Notes under the pieces: generated by a model
Seen by the model: the letters and a program-made list of their open reading frames with translations, nothing else
What the model was told of the DNA's origin: nothing
The model's database searches: none
Part shown: piece after piece, positions 38,441-49,390 of the stretch
Numbering within the stretch: position 1 is the stretch's first letter
How the letters are laid out: every line of letters starts with the position of its first letter
Assembly (NCBI RefSeq): GCF_030867145.1
Contig: NC_134420.1
Span: 7,243,823-7,307,822, forward strand
From: Opisthocomus hoazin
Taxonomy: Eukaryota; Chordata; Aves; Opisthocomiformes; Opisthocomidae
Direction: 5' to 3'
DNA: 64,000 bases
Position numbers and translations under genes: made by a program

Positions 38441-39879
38441 CTTGGTCGAGGAGGACTGTGTGAGGGATCGCTTAAGTGATCTGGATGTCCACAAATCCAT
38501 GGGCCCCGATGGAATGCACCCACGAGTGCTGAGGGAGCTGGCGGATGTCATTGCTGAGCCACTCTCCATCATCTTTGAGAGGTCCTGGAGGACAGGAGAG
38601 GTGCCCGAGGACTGGAGTAGTCAGCATGGATTCACCAAGGGGAAATCATGCCTGACCAATCTGATAGCTTTCTACGATGACATGACTGGCTGGGTAGACG
38701 AAGGGAGAGCCGTGGATGTTGTCTACCTAGACTTCAGCAAGGCTTTCAACACAGTCTCCCATGATGTCCTCCTAGGGAAGCTGAGGAAGTGTGGGCTGGA
38801 TGAGTGGTCGGTGAAGTGGATAGAGAACTGGCTGAATGGCAGAACTCAGAGGGTTGTCATCAGCGGCGCTGAGTCTAGTTGGAGGCTGGTAACTAGTGGT
38901 GTCCCTCAGGGGTCAGTACTGGGCCCAGTCTTGTTTAACTTCTTCATCAACGACCTGGATGAAGAGTTAGAGTGTACCCTCAGCAAGTTTGCTGACGACA
39001 CCAAACTGGGAGGTGTGGTAGATACACCAGAAGGCTGTGCTGCCATTCAGCGTGACCTGGATAGGCTGGAAAGCTGGGCAGAGAGGAACCTGATGAGGTT
39101 CAACAAGGGCAAGTGCAGGGTCCTGCACCTGGGGAGGAACAACCTCATGCACCAGTACAGGCTTGGGGTGGACCTGCTGGAGAGCAGCTCTGCGGAGAGG
39201 GACCTGGGTGTCCTGGTGGACGACAGGTTAACCATGAGCCAGCAGTGTGCCCTGGCTGCCAAGAAAGCCAGTGGAATCCTGGGGTGCATCAAGAAGAGTG
39301 TGGCCAGCAGGACGAGGGAGGTTCTCCTTCCCCTCTACACTGCCCTGGTGAGGCCTCATCTGGAGTACTGTGTCCAGTTCTGGGCTCCCCAGTTCAAGAA
39401 AGATGAAGAGCTACTGGAGAGAGTCCAGCGGAGGGCTACAAGGATGGTGAGGGGACTGGAGCATCTCCCCTACGAGGAGAGGTTGAGGGAACTGGGCTTG
39501 TTCAGCCTGAAGAAGAGAAGGCTGCAAGGGGACCTTATAAATGCCTACAAATATCTGCAGGGTGGGTGTCAGGAGGATGGGGCCAAGCTCTTTTCAGTGG
39601 TGCCCAGTGACAGGACAAGGGGCAATGGGCACAAACTGAGGCACAGGAAGTTCCGTCTGAACATGAGGAGGAACTTCTTCCCTCTGAGGGTGATGGAGCA
39701 CTGGAACAGGCTGCCCAGGGAGGCTGTGGAGTCTCCTTCTCTGGAGATATTCAAGACCCGCCTGGACAAGGTCCTGTGCAGCCTACTGTAGGTGACCCTG
39801 CTTCGGCAGGGGGGTTGGACTAGATGACCCACAGAGGTCCCTTCCAACCCCTACTATTCTGTGATTCTGTGATTCTGTA
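38441..39879 (+). mobile_element. CR1 LINE with reverse transcriptase core, internally deleted
   Basis: The longest CR1 copy in the window. The open frame (38337-39791, 484 codons) covers most of the ORF2 reverse transcriptase and the full C-terminus. In order it shows [54 protein letters not shown] (palm motif A), [20 protein letters not shown], the catalytic box FADDTKLGG, and the tail ending [12 protein letters not shown]. The first 35 or so codons come from unique flanking DNA, so the ATG is not the CR1 start. After EDWSS the protein jumps straight to QHGFTKG. About 50 residues normally found between these motifs are missing with the frame kept. The endonuclease and ORF1 are absent. The 3' end carries three ATTCTGTG-type repeats. 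Low divergence from 48563-49390 implies a recent subfamily. Confidence 0.96.
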
Positions 39880-41310
39880 ATCCACTGCCTTGAACAGAGA
39901 ACTGTCCTGAAATCATTACAGATGTAGCAAAAGTTTAAAGTATGTTAAAATGATCATGTTCTTTTTTTTTTTTTGAAACCAGATACTCCAAAATTTCATT
40001 ATATTGGAAACCTTCATTGTGTTCCAGTACTTGTCTTTTGTTTCAAGGAGATTAGAATAAGTATCCAATTATCACGTGTTAAAATCCCTAAAACATACCA
40101 CAGCTTTGCAGTCATAAGTAATAAAACTTTGCCCAAGAAATCTTGGGAGACTGCAGCCAGTCTTGTGGTGTAAATATTTTTACATTTAGGAGGAAAATTG
40201 AGTTACTTGAATAATGCTTTGGGATTAAGATGGAGATGCACATATATACATATAGTTAGATATGTGTGTTTATGTGCACATATGTATATAAAAGGTAAGA
40301 TATTCAATGTGGATATAAAAGAGGTTTAAGTCTGCATGCACAAAACTATCTGTGGCTTGGACTGCATTGCAAGTGAAGGTTGGTAATTACTGGGTTCCAG
40401 TGGGACTACTGCGTGTAAACCAGAGAAACCAGAAATCAATATTGTGATTTTATGTACTCAATCAAATGAAAGAAAAACAAAAGGGGACCCAAGGGTCCTG
40501 TACAACCTAGTTCTAACTTGTAGCAAAGGAAAAAAAAATTTATAAACTTCTGACAACTCTGGTAGGTCTTAGTGAGTCAAAACACTGAAACCAATCAGGT
40601 TTTTCCTGCGCAAAGACAACTGGGGAGACTTTGGTCCTGGCAGGGCATCAATATTTTTCTCTGTGATCTTGAAAACAAAAACAACAGAAAAAAGATGCTG
40701 AATAAATACGCAATGTTTGGAGTGGTTAAACACTCTATTAAAAGTATACGTAATGATTTATTGTTTCGGGGGGGGCCAAGTGTTTTTCTGAATAAGGAAA
40801 ACATTAGACTAGAGCTTCTTTTCTAATTTAAGATTTGGATGCATCATCTTTCTGCAGTACAGTGTGCAGTTAGCTTTAAATAAAAAAGTGTATCTATAGA
40901 AAACAGTCCGGCTGTGAAAGGAGAGAGGAGCTCGTGCAGAACTTTGTTGCTGTAGTTGAAGTCGTGTTTGTAAGAGATGGATTCTGTGTTCTCTTTTTCT
41001 GTAGTAGCAACAGCAGGAATTAAGGTACGCGCACTTTAAAGCTTTAGCTTTGAAACATGGTTTGCTCTTGCTTTTGGTTTGTGTAACTCATCTTGAAGTG
41101 CCTTTTTAAAAGAGACTGTTTGTGTGATATGTATTGGGTTGACTGCAGAAACAAAAGACGGCCAAGATAATGAATCAAGTTGAAGCCCTGCTAAACTAAA
41201 AGATTTTTGAAGAGATGGGTCTGAGTACAGGCTCTGCGCCTCAAAAAGTGTAAGCAACAGATAATGAATGTTCCTAAAGGTTGAGGTAGGAGGGAGGGAG
41301 GGGGGAATCA
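39880..41310. other. No gene recognised (5' flank of BBOX1 coding exon 1)
   Basis: AT-rich, with a T run at about 39962-39974 and a CATATA/TGTGTA-rich microsatellite-like stretch at about 40234-40292. Runs of G at 41288-41305 (GGAGGGAGGGAGGGGGG type) could form a G-quadruplex. No exon is recognised. If the 32-kb island is the promoter, this is intronic. Confidence 0.5.
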
Positions 41311-41485
41311 TCTTATAGAATTATAGAATCATTAAGATTGGAAAAAAACCCTAAGATCGTGAAGTCCAACCGTCAACCCATCACCACCATGCCTGCTAAA
41401 CCATGTCCTGAAGTGCCACATCTACATGTTTTTTGAACACCTCCAGAGACGGTGACTCCACCACTTCCCCCGGCAGCCTGTTCCG
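41311..41485 (-). mobile_element. CR1 3'-end fragment abutting BBOX1 exon 1
   Basis: Reverse-strand CR1 3' sequence: TATAGAATTATAGAATC terminal repeats, then GTCCAACCGTCAACCCATCACC, the CTAAACCATGTCCTGAAGTGCCACATCTACA stretch and the GGCAGCCTGTTCC region. It is cut off at about 41485, only 65 bases before the splice acceptor of the first BBOX1 coding exon. It is of the same older type as 31224-31801 and fairly diverged. Confidence 0.92.
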
Positions 41486-41550
41486 TCTTAAAAGGATCTT
41501 TCTGCTACCCTGACTCCTTCAGTGACAAACTGCTTTTCATGGTATTTTAG

Positions 41551-41927
41551 GAACTCCCTCCGACGATTCTGTTAAAGACCCCAAAATGTGGAGGGCGGTG
41601 GCTAGTGTCCTGCCGAGGGCCAAAGTCCCAGGAGGCAGGGCATGCTGCCTGCCGCCCGTGCAGAAGGGCAGGAGCCTGCTCGCCGGGACCACTCGACCGC
41701 TCGGCATGGACCCGGCGATACAGAAGGTGGAAGCTCTGGATGCCGGCCATTTTGTCCGCGTGGAGTGGGAGGACGGGAGCGAGAGCCGCTACCCCTGCGT
41801 CTGGCTGAGGGACAACTGCCAGTGTCCCCAGTGCTTCCTGCGCTCGGCCAGGGCACGCAGGCTGCTCGTCGAGGACCTGGACGTGAACGTCGTCGTGAAG
41901 GAAGTCGCTCTGGCAGATAGAAAAAAG
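41551..41927 (+). CDS. BBOX1: BBOX1 coding exon 1 (gamma-butyrobetaine dioxygenase)
   Basis: BBOX1 hydroxylates gamma-butyrobetaine to L-carnitine using Fe(II), 2-oxoglutarate and O2. This exon gives its N-terminal zinc-binding domain. The exon probably begins at 41551 after a TATTTTAG acceptor and ends at 41927 before GTATTT (phase 0). The ATG aligned with the mammalian start is at 41706 (G at -3, G at +4). It opens MDPAIQKVEALDAGHF and reaches VWLRDNCQCPQC, in which Cys38, Cys40 and Cys43 are the known zinc ligands. An in-frame ATG at 41586 (A at -3) would add 40 residues, MWRAVASVLPRAKVPGGRAC onward, with seven Arg/Lys and no acidic residue. That resembles a mitochondrial presequence; mammalian BBOX1 is cytosolic, whereas its relative TMLHE is mitochondrial. 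Which start is used is open. The exon is GC-rich compared with its flanks. Confidence 0.93.
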
Positions 41928-42226
41928 GTATTTGAAGCACATCTTCATTCACCTTCTTGTGAAACTTGCCTAACAGTGCTTGTTAATCTGTAAATTAGAG
42001 GCAGTCCCAGGTTACACTTTAGTCACAGTTTGTTTATCCGCAAACCCTACCATGTATTTGCAAAGCTTTTAGGAATAATTGCAATGTGGGGAACTCAGAT
42101 CTTCTCACCTTTATATGAAACTATACTTTACGGATGTTATGCAGAGAGCACAGAAAGCTAGGCATCGGATTTTAGAGTATGATTGTGCTTTTTAAAATTC
42201 TGCTCTATGTTTCTTCTTCACACATC

Positions 42227-42344
42227 AGGGCGTGTGCTGCACTGAGCTCTTTTGGTTCATGACTTGGCTTTCTTTCTGTGTCTTTTTCAGGAATTAAAAA
42301 AACCAACACCTTTTTAAAATTTATTTGAAAGAAGGAAGACTTTT
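42227..42344 (+). repeat. Intronic duplication, copy 1
   Basis: This copy shares GTGTGCTRCACTGAGCTC, then TTTGGTTCATGAC, CTTTCTTTCTGTG, TTTTTCAGGAATTAAAAAAA, and the AAAATTTATTTGAAAGA-GGAAGACTTTT tail with copy 2 at 42492-42617. The two differ by scattered substitutions and small indels. Both keep a pyrimidine tract plus CAG that resembles a splice acceptor. Confidence 0.85.
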
Positions 42345-42491
42345 CACACGTCATTTTTTTTCCTCTTTATTCTATAAGTGAATGTCTTGAAAATCAGAAA
42401 AACAAATGGCAAAATGATGACTTTAATGCACAACAAAAATATCGGTTTATTAGCTCATTTCCAATGTGCAAAAGGCTTGAGAATTCAGCTG

Positions 42492-42617
42492 AGGGTGTGT
42501 GCTACACTGAGCTCCTTTGGTTCATGACAAACAAAGCCATATGCTTTCTTTCTGTGTTTTTTTCAGGAATTAAAAAAAATAGCTTTTAAAAATTTATTTG
42601 AAAGAGGGAAGACTTTT
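42492..42617 (+). repeat. Intronic duplication, copy 2
   Basis: The second copy, offset by about 265 bases from copy 1, with a small insertion (ACAAACAAAGCCATATG-like) in the middle. The acceptor-like TTTTTTTCAG/GAATT is preserved. The sequence between the copies is not duplicated. Confidence 0.85.
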
Positions 42618-43070
42618 TAAAACGAGGAGACGGATTTCTCTCCTAGCTTTTCTGTTTCGTCTGTCTTCCTTGTCCTTTTTCTTTTTGAAGAAGCCGTCAG
42701 TGTTTTGGGAGATATTTTTGCTCTCTTCTGAGTTGTGGTGAAGCGCTCTCCCCAGTGATATGTGCCAGCTTCTGCGATTTTCCTCTTTCTGCTAAGCAGA
42801 GCTCCCACAATGAAAGCAGCACAAACAAAACAGCAAATTAGGTCACAGGTTCACATGAAAATGGCCATTTATAAGTATGAGAATTTGGATGATGTTCAGG
42901 TTGGATTTTCATCACTTGTGATGTTTGCCATTGTGCTCCAGGGAAGGCTTAACTGTGATATTGATCTAAATATTACAATTTCTGTACTTTCTAAGGATTT
43001 TTTTGGTTGTTCTGGGTTACATTTTTTGAAATATTTTGTTCTAAATTTATCTTTCATTTTGTATTGAAAG

Positions 43071-43185
43071 ATCTCCATTACATGGCCTGATGAACACGCA
43101 AGCGAATACGAAGCTGAGTGGTTGAAAAAACGGTGCTTCTCTGAAGAAGCCAGAGCAGAAATGCAAGAAGATTTATTCTTACCAG
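43071..43185 (+). CDS. BBOX1: BBOX1 coding exon 2
   Basis: 115 bases between TGTATTGAAAG and GTAGGA splice sites, entered in phase 0 and left in phase 1. It encodes ISITWPDEHASEYEAEWLKK, then RCFSEEARAEMQEDLFLP. This closely matches the mammalian segment carrying ITWPDEH, whose His (human His82; residue 83 from the 41706 start here) is the fourth zinc ligand of the N-terminal domain. All four zinc ligands are therefore present. There are no frameshifts or stops, so the gene appears functional as far as seen. Confidence 0.95.
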
Positions 43186-46100
43186 GTAGGAATTAAAATC
43201 ATGTCTGTCATACTTGTTTGAAATGCAAGAGGTCGGACACTGGATGTCCTGGTTTGAGGTCCCTGTGTGAAGACCAAGTCTACCCAGCTGGAGCAGTGGC
43301 AACCACTCTTGGTGCTCAGTGCCTGCACAACAGGAACCCGTGGTTACCCTTTTGCTTTTCTAACCTCTGGACCTGAGAGGGGTTCAGCTGTTTGGGCTGT
43401 GTTTGCTTTCCTCAAAGCCTTTTCTTTGCAGTACGCTTTAGTAGGTCTCAAAAATGATCCTTGTGGACCAGCAGTGGTCTGTGTGACAATGCAAGTGTGT
43501 GTGCGCTGTTTAAATTATTTAAATTTTCATTTTTAGAAAGATTATTTAGAATTGCAAGGGAGTTATAATTAATTTTTAAAATTCCCTTTCTATGACCTTG
43601 TTACTTGTTAACAAAAAGTAACTGTATAGCATAGCAGTGTCTAGTGCTGAAGTTCAGGTTGTGTTTGCTCTGCGTCCCCTGCTTACTGCAGTAGTTTGTC
43701 TTTCGGTCATGAAGCATTTTGTGCAACTGGCAGTGTAACTTTTACCCAGTACAAGTCACTCACCTTTATGTGTGAAGAATTATAAACCCACTGGGTTTGT
43801 CATGATGGACGTCATCATTTCATTGGCAGCCTTTCAGATTGTGAGCATGAAACGCGTGAAAACTTGCAAGATTTCTGCCATTGCTCTTGACAGTGCCCTT
43901 GTGAGAGCTGCTGTTGCAGAAAGTTGTGGATCTGTGTTCAGAGTTAAGACTGTATCCGTTAAAACGGGATACTACTTTAGAAAAAAGAATCTAGAGGCAG
44001 GCTAATGGTGTGAAACTCAGATCCAGGTATGATTTTCCACAGAGCTCAGCAAAAGGCAAATCCGTTATTGGTTTATGCTTCTTTTTTTGGAAGTTTTTTA
44101 TTCTAACAAAGAAAAGAAAGTTTGGTTGTTGGTTTTCTATCCCTGAGAGATGAGAAAAGGGAAAATGTGTATCGTGTCTCCTGCATCTGAGCTTTGTTTG
44201 GCACTTTGAGGACAGCTGAAGAGGCCAGTTATCTTTCTCAGCTTCTACAGGTCAAATATGCTCCTAGCACCCGTTCTCCTAAACAAAAGTCAGTTCTTAA
44301 GATTCAGCGGTTTTATCTGGCTTAAAACTGAAGCGACAAGTAATGTTTCCCTTCATATCAGTGGATCATACAACAGACTCTTCATAATTCAGAATAAAAC
44401 TTTTGTCCCCGAGTGGTATAAGTGTTCCTGTCCACTTTAGCTTTGGCAAGAATAAACTACACTGTTTACTATTTTGGAGGGTTGGGCGTGTTCCCAGAAT
44501 GAATGTGGTGAAGATGCAAACCTTATTCAGGGAAACTAGATTTGGTTTCTCATGTAGTAAGAATTTTTATTTGGAAAAAAGGCAGATGCTGTAGAAGCTA
44601 GCAAGATGTGTTGTAGCCTTTGGGGGAATGCAAATGAATGTGAATTCAATGTTGCTTTAATTAATACCCAGATAAATTGGTCTGATCTCTGTTTATGTTT
44701 ATTAGCAAAGGTATCAATAACAGAGATTTCAGTATTTCAGATGTAATGCTGTTTTTTCCCCCATTATGAAGCCTAACTGTCTGTGATTTGTCTTCGTACA
44801 CACACATTTACACAGTGCTGACTCTCAGCATCTAAATACAGTGCTCGTTTTGGAGGCCAGTTCTCCCCTCTGCTACTGCTGATGTCCAGTGAAGCTGTCT
44901 AGGTAAAATATACACCAAAGGTATGTTTTATTTTTTGGGTAATTCTTTTGCAGATTCTGTTTTCCATGGTAGACTTGAAGAAATAAGCTTACAAAAGTTA
45001 CACTAAATAAGGGCCTGCCTTCACTTTGGCTTTGTTTAGTAGTGCCGTTCTGCTCTTCCTCATGTTCCCAGAGAAGATCTGGCTCATGATAATGGATACC
45101 TTCTCCCAGCTTTTCTCAGGTTTCAGTTGCAAAAAAGGCTGGAGTTATAAAGCACGTGAGTTTGCTTGCTGGCTGTTTTAAGACCTGTTTCTCATTGTGT
45201 GTCGGTGTAAGTTTAGACTTCACGTCCTTCTGGCCGGTGGAGCTCCACGCTGCAGATTACACCCCCTTAAGCAGCTACTCGTATCCCAGCAGTATAGTGT
45301 TACAGATGGGGACATGGAATGCAAGCCCTGCGTGCTGGTTCAACAAATGGAAGAGCAAGCTCACCAGACTGCTGCAGTTAGAGGTTAACCTTCACTGCTG
45401 GCAGTATCACAGCTGAGGCTTTTATGGTGGTTTTTTTCATCATAAATTCTGATTCAAAAAATTAGATGTCAGGCGTGTGTCAAACCCAAAAAGAAGAGTA
45501 GGTCAGATATTCACTGCCTGAGGGAAGTGACTATAAATAGCTCTATGGCAACGTGTCAAGTTTCCCCTGTTAAAGGCAGTGCCAGATCCTATCCGTGCGG
45601 TATGCAAAGTCCGCTGTTTGTGTACATCGAGGCTCGTTTCTGCCCAGCTTACAAGATAGTTCCAAAAGAACAGCAAAAGAGCCGTCTTCTACTTCTCCAG
45701 TCCTGATGTCTCAAAGATAATCTTTTTTTCCCCTCCTGTTTACTTGTTTCCTTCTCCCCAAGAAACATCACAGGAGTGGTTTACCAGCTCATGCAGTCCC
45801 CCTGTAACCCAGATTTTGTGTGTGGTGGAGGAAGCTTGTGGGAGACACTGCGTACACCAGGCGCTTCCCAGTACTCAGCCTCTCACTGCATGGCATTTGC
45901 TGAGGCTTGTTTGCCAAGATGCTGGCACCCCAACAACAGGGTGGGGGTACGGAATTTAAATAGATCACAGTGATGGTTTCCTACTGGGTGGAAGAGAACA
46001 TTCAGCAGAGGTAGTTACCTAGTGCTACTTGCGTGTTTAATATTTTTAACCTTAGGTTAGGTTAAGGCTTTAACCTAAAATTAAAGGTTTCAGATGATCA

Positions 46101-48399
46101 TGGTCCTTTAAAATGTGATAATATGATATTGGATACAGATCTAGCTCCGCTGAAGTTTGAATCGGGACATTAACAGCATCAGGGCTGCTTTCAGTTTCTC
46201 TGTGAGTTCCTGAGAGATGATACTTTTAAGAGGAAGAAGTTAAAAGTTGTTTTTTACTAAAAGAGTTTGGTCATGTGAATTTATCTTGTAGTCATAATTA
46301 ATAAGAGCTGCCCCCATGAGTTAGGCTGCCATGTACATAATTAACAAATTACACAGCAAACATAGTAAAAGATAGAAAAATACAGTTGGCCTTCAACAAC
46401 ATTAGAACACACCGTGTAGACAAAATAATTTTAGACCAAATAAGTTAATCTGTGATGTCTATGACTCCAGTACAGAGTGTTTTGACCAGTGCTGTCCCAG
46501 CCTGCATAGTAAGTGCTGAATAATTCCAAGTGTTTGTTGATGTATGCGTGTTGTCTGCAGGAAGGGGGCAACGGCCATCTTCCCATTTTATACAAACTCT
46601 AATGTAGGTGGCTTTTTATGACTAATCTGGTATGATTAAGAAATGGGATTCTTTTTTTCCTCTCTTTTTCCCTCATCCACGTTGTTGTTCTGAATTTGAA
46701 AGAGGCGGTGACTGATTAGTTCTCTCAGAAGCAGTTCATTCTTCCCACTTCAAAAAGCGCATAGAGCTGGTGTTTTATTAACCATAATGTAAATGATCAA
46801 TAAAGACACCAAATAATTCTGCAAGACCTTTGTTTTTATCCCTTACGAATTGTTCAGCTACGTTTCTAAATGTTAAGATTTTTAATTTGGCAGTTGCAGC
46901 TGTGCTGTGCGAGAGAGACCTAGGGCTGCCCGGGCACTGATGGCTCATTCCTATCTTTCTTACTCTTTCACATTTGAGAGCTTATGTTCTTAGATTTCTA
47001 CTATAGCACAATGGAAACTATATTAACTGTAGTTACACAGCGGGAAAAAAAAACATGCTATGCTGACATGGTAAAATAATGACGAACGTGAGTGGGATCA
47101 GTTGCCACCAGGAAATACTGGGAAAGAGTACAGTCCCCATTCAGTGCAGGTTCTTGAGAGATTTTTGGGCTGGAAGGGGTTTTGTGGATCAAAATGTGAA
47201 TAAAGTTCCTGTTGGTATATGGGAGAATAACATGCCCTGTGGGGCACACAATTTTCTAGGACTTTCATGTAGACTTTTAAAAAGTATTGTGAGGTGGAAG
47301 AACTTAAATACCTTCATATCATGGGATCTTTTTTTTGGTTTATGATGTATGCTTTCCTGTGCCCTTTCCAAAGAATTATCGACCTGCTAATCTGTCAAAT
47401 TGTAAATATTGGACAGCATATAACATTTTTGTCTAGGGGTGAGGAGGAGGAAATCTTTGTAAATGCTGCTTATTTTAGTGTAGACCTATTACTCGTCTCT
47501 CTCCTGCTACTCTTGTACTTACCTGGCAGTGGTCATCTCTGGGACCGGTCAGGACAGAAAGCCCTGCACTGCTTTTCATACAAATATGAGTCGTTTAAAA
47601 GCAGTTCATGTGTATATCAGACATGTTAGAAATTAGACGTCAGATCTATTGCAGCTGCTAGAAGGAGTACAACTGGCGCCAGTATATTTAAATTAAGCTC
47701 TAAGATCTCTCTGAAAAAAAACTGTAATTACTAATATATAAAACATAAAGATTAAAAAGGCTGTAGGAAATTCTGTGCTAAAATGATGAGGAAGATGCCA
47801 TATAATCTACTCTCTGCAACTTACTGTATGCACCTGGTATGAGTAAACATTCCATAGTCAACTGCAGAAAGCCAGTGTGATTGTCAGCCAATTTCTTCTT
47901 TGTCAGTAGTAAAAACATTTATTATGCATACAGCCTTGAGCTGACATTGAAATGCAACAAGTTTCTCCCGTTTTTTATGGCTTTATTTCCATGAATCACT
48001 TTATTTTAGTCATGAGACTAAATTTTTTTCCCCGCTTCTTTCTGTTTGTGGAGATTTTGCCTTTCTAATATTTCGAAAGGTTTATGCAGTGCAGTGAAGA
48101 CAGTGGCTTGGCTTGTGCTTTAAATATGCAAGTTTGTTCTTTGATTGTTTGTTGTCATTTTCTGTGGCACATTTAATATTAAATGAAGTGTCCATATTCA
48201 TATTCTTAGGATAAAGTATATGACCCTGTTGCACATGAAATTTTCATTAATCTGCTAAGGAAATGTGTCATCTTTAAAAAGCAGTCAAAGAGCACCTGTA
48301 ATGGTTTATCATTAAGACAGAATGATATATCAAGATAGGCTTTGCAAAAGTCTGTGCTTTGTGCAATACTGTTCCTTCTGTTAGTCAATGACTAAGATA

Positions 48400-48530
48400 G
48401 AAAGGAATAGCCACGTTAAATTTGCAGGTGACATCAACTAGGGCTTGAGTGGAAGTGTGCTGAGGGACCAGTGCTACAACTCTAAATGACCTTGACAAAT
48501 AGGACAAATGGTAAAAACAAGAAAAAGTGT
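48400..48530 (+). mobile_element. Possible ancient CR1 remnant
   Basis: The stretch AAATTTGCAGGTGACATCAA, then GGGCTTGAGTGGAAGTG and CTAAATGACCTTGACAAA, loosely follows the CR1 region encoding the FADDTK box and downstream QRDLDRL segment. It has many substitutions and frame breaks. It lies directly 5' of the young CR1 at 48563. Recognition is weak and by eye only. Confidence 0.35.
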
Positions 48531-48562
48531 TTTAATGGGTGACTACTTCATCTAGCCTAATC

Positions 48563-49390
48563 TGACCTGGATAGGCTGGAGAGCTGGGCAGAGAGGAACC
48601 TGATGAGGTTCAACAAGGGCAAGTGCAGGGTCCTGCACCTGGGGAGGAACAACCTCATGCACCAGTACAGGCTTGGGGTGGACCTGCTGGAGAGCACCTC
48701 TGCGGAGAGGGACCTGGGTGTCCTGGTGGACGACAGGTTAACTATGAGCCAGCAGTGTGCCCTGGCTGCCAAGAAGGCCAATGGGATCCTGGGGTGCATC
48801 AAGAAGAGTGTGGCCAGCAGGACGAGGGAGGTTCTCCTTCCCCTCTACACTGCCCTGGTGAGGCCTCATCTGGAGTACTGTGTCCAGTTCTGGGCTCCCC
48901 AGTTCAAGAAAGATGAAGAGCTACTGGAGAGAGTCCAGCGGAGGGCTACAAGGATGGTGAGGGGACTGGAGCATCTCCACTACGAGGAGAGGTTGAGGGA
49001 ACTGGGCTTGTTCAGCCTGAAGAAGAGAAGGCTGCGAGGGGACCTTATAAATGCCTACAAATATCTGAAGGGTGGGTGTCAGGAGAATGGGGCCAAGCTC
49101 TTTTCAGTGGTGCCCAGTGACAGGACAAGGGGTAATGGGCACAAACTGAGGCACAGGAAGTTCCGTCTGAACATGAGGAGGAACTTCTTCCCTCTGAGGG
49201 TGACGGAGCACTGGAACAGGCTGCCCAGGGAGGTTGTGGAGTCTCCTTCTCTGGAGATATTCAAGACCCGCCTGGACAAGGTCCTGTGCAGCCTGCTGTA
49301 GGTGACCCTGCTTCGGCGGGGGGGTTGGACTAGATGACCCACAGAGGTCCCTTCCAACCCCTACTATTCTGTGATTCTGTGATTCTGTAA
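48563..49390 (+). mobile_element. Young CR1 LINE, 5'-truncated, 232-codon ORF2 tail
   Basis: The frame 48603-49301 encodes [20 protein letters not shown] through to the CR1 C-terminus KVLCSLL without a stop. It is followed by the same 3' end as the 39-kb copy (TAGATGACCCACAGAGGTCC, then ATTCTGTG repeats). By eye it differs from 39053-39879 at about 15 of roughly 828 positions (about 98% identical), in the same orientation. The match starts abruptly at TGACCTGG (48563), the 5' truncation point. It lies in BBOX1 intron 2. Confidence 0.97.

Larger units (their letters stand above)
41928..43070 (+). other. BBOX1: BBOX1 intron 1
   Basis: A GT...AG intron of 1143 bases joining two phase-0 boundaries. 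It contains two diverged copies of a roughly 120-base sequence (42227-42344 and 42492-42617). The frames inside it, such as 42762-43067, have no recognisable domain. Confidence 0.85.

Noticed and set aside
46047-46077. TTAACCTTAGGTTAGGTTAAGG, considered as interstitial telomere-like sequence or palindrome
   Set aside because: Only one or two imperfect TTAGGT-type units; far too short and irregular for a telomeric tract.
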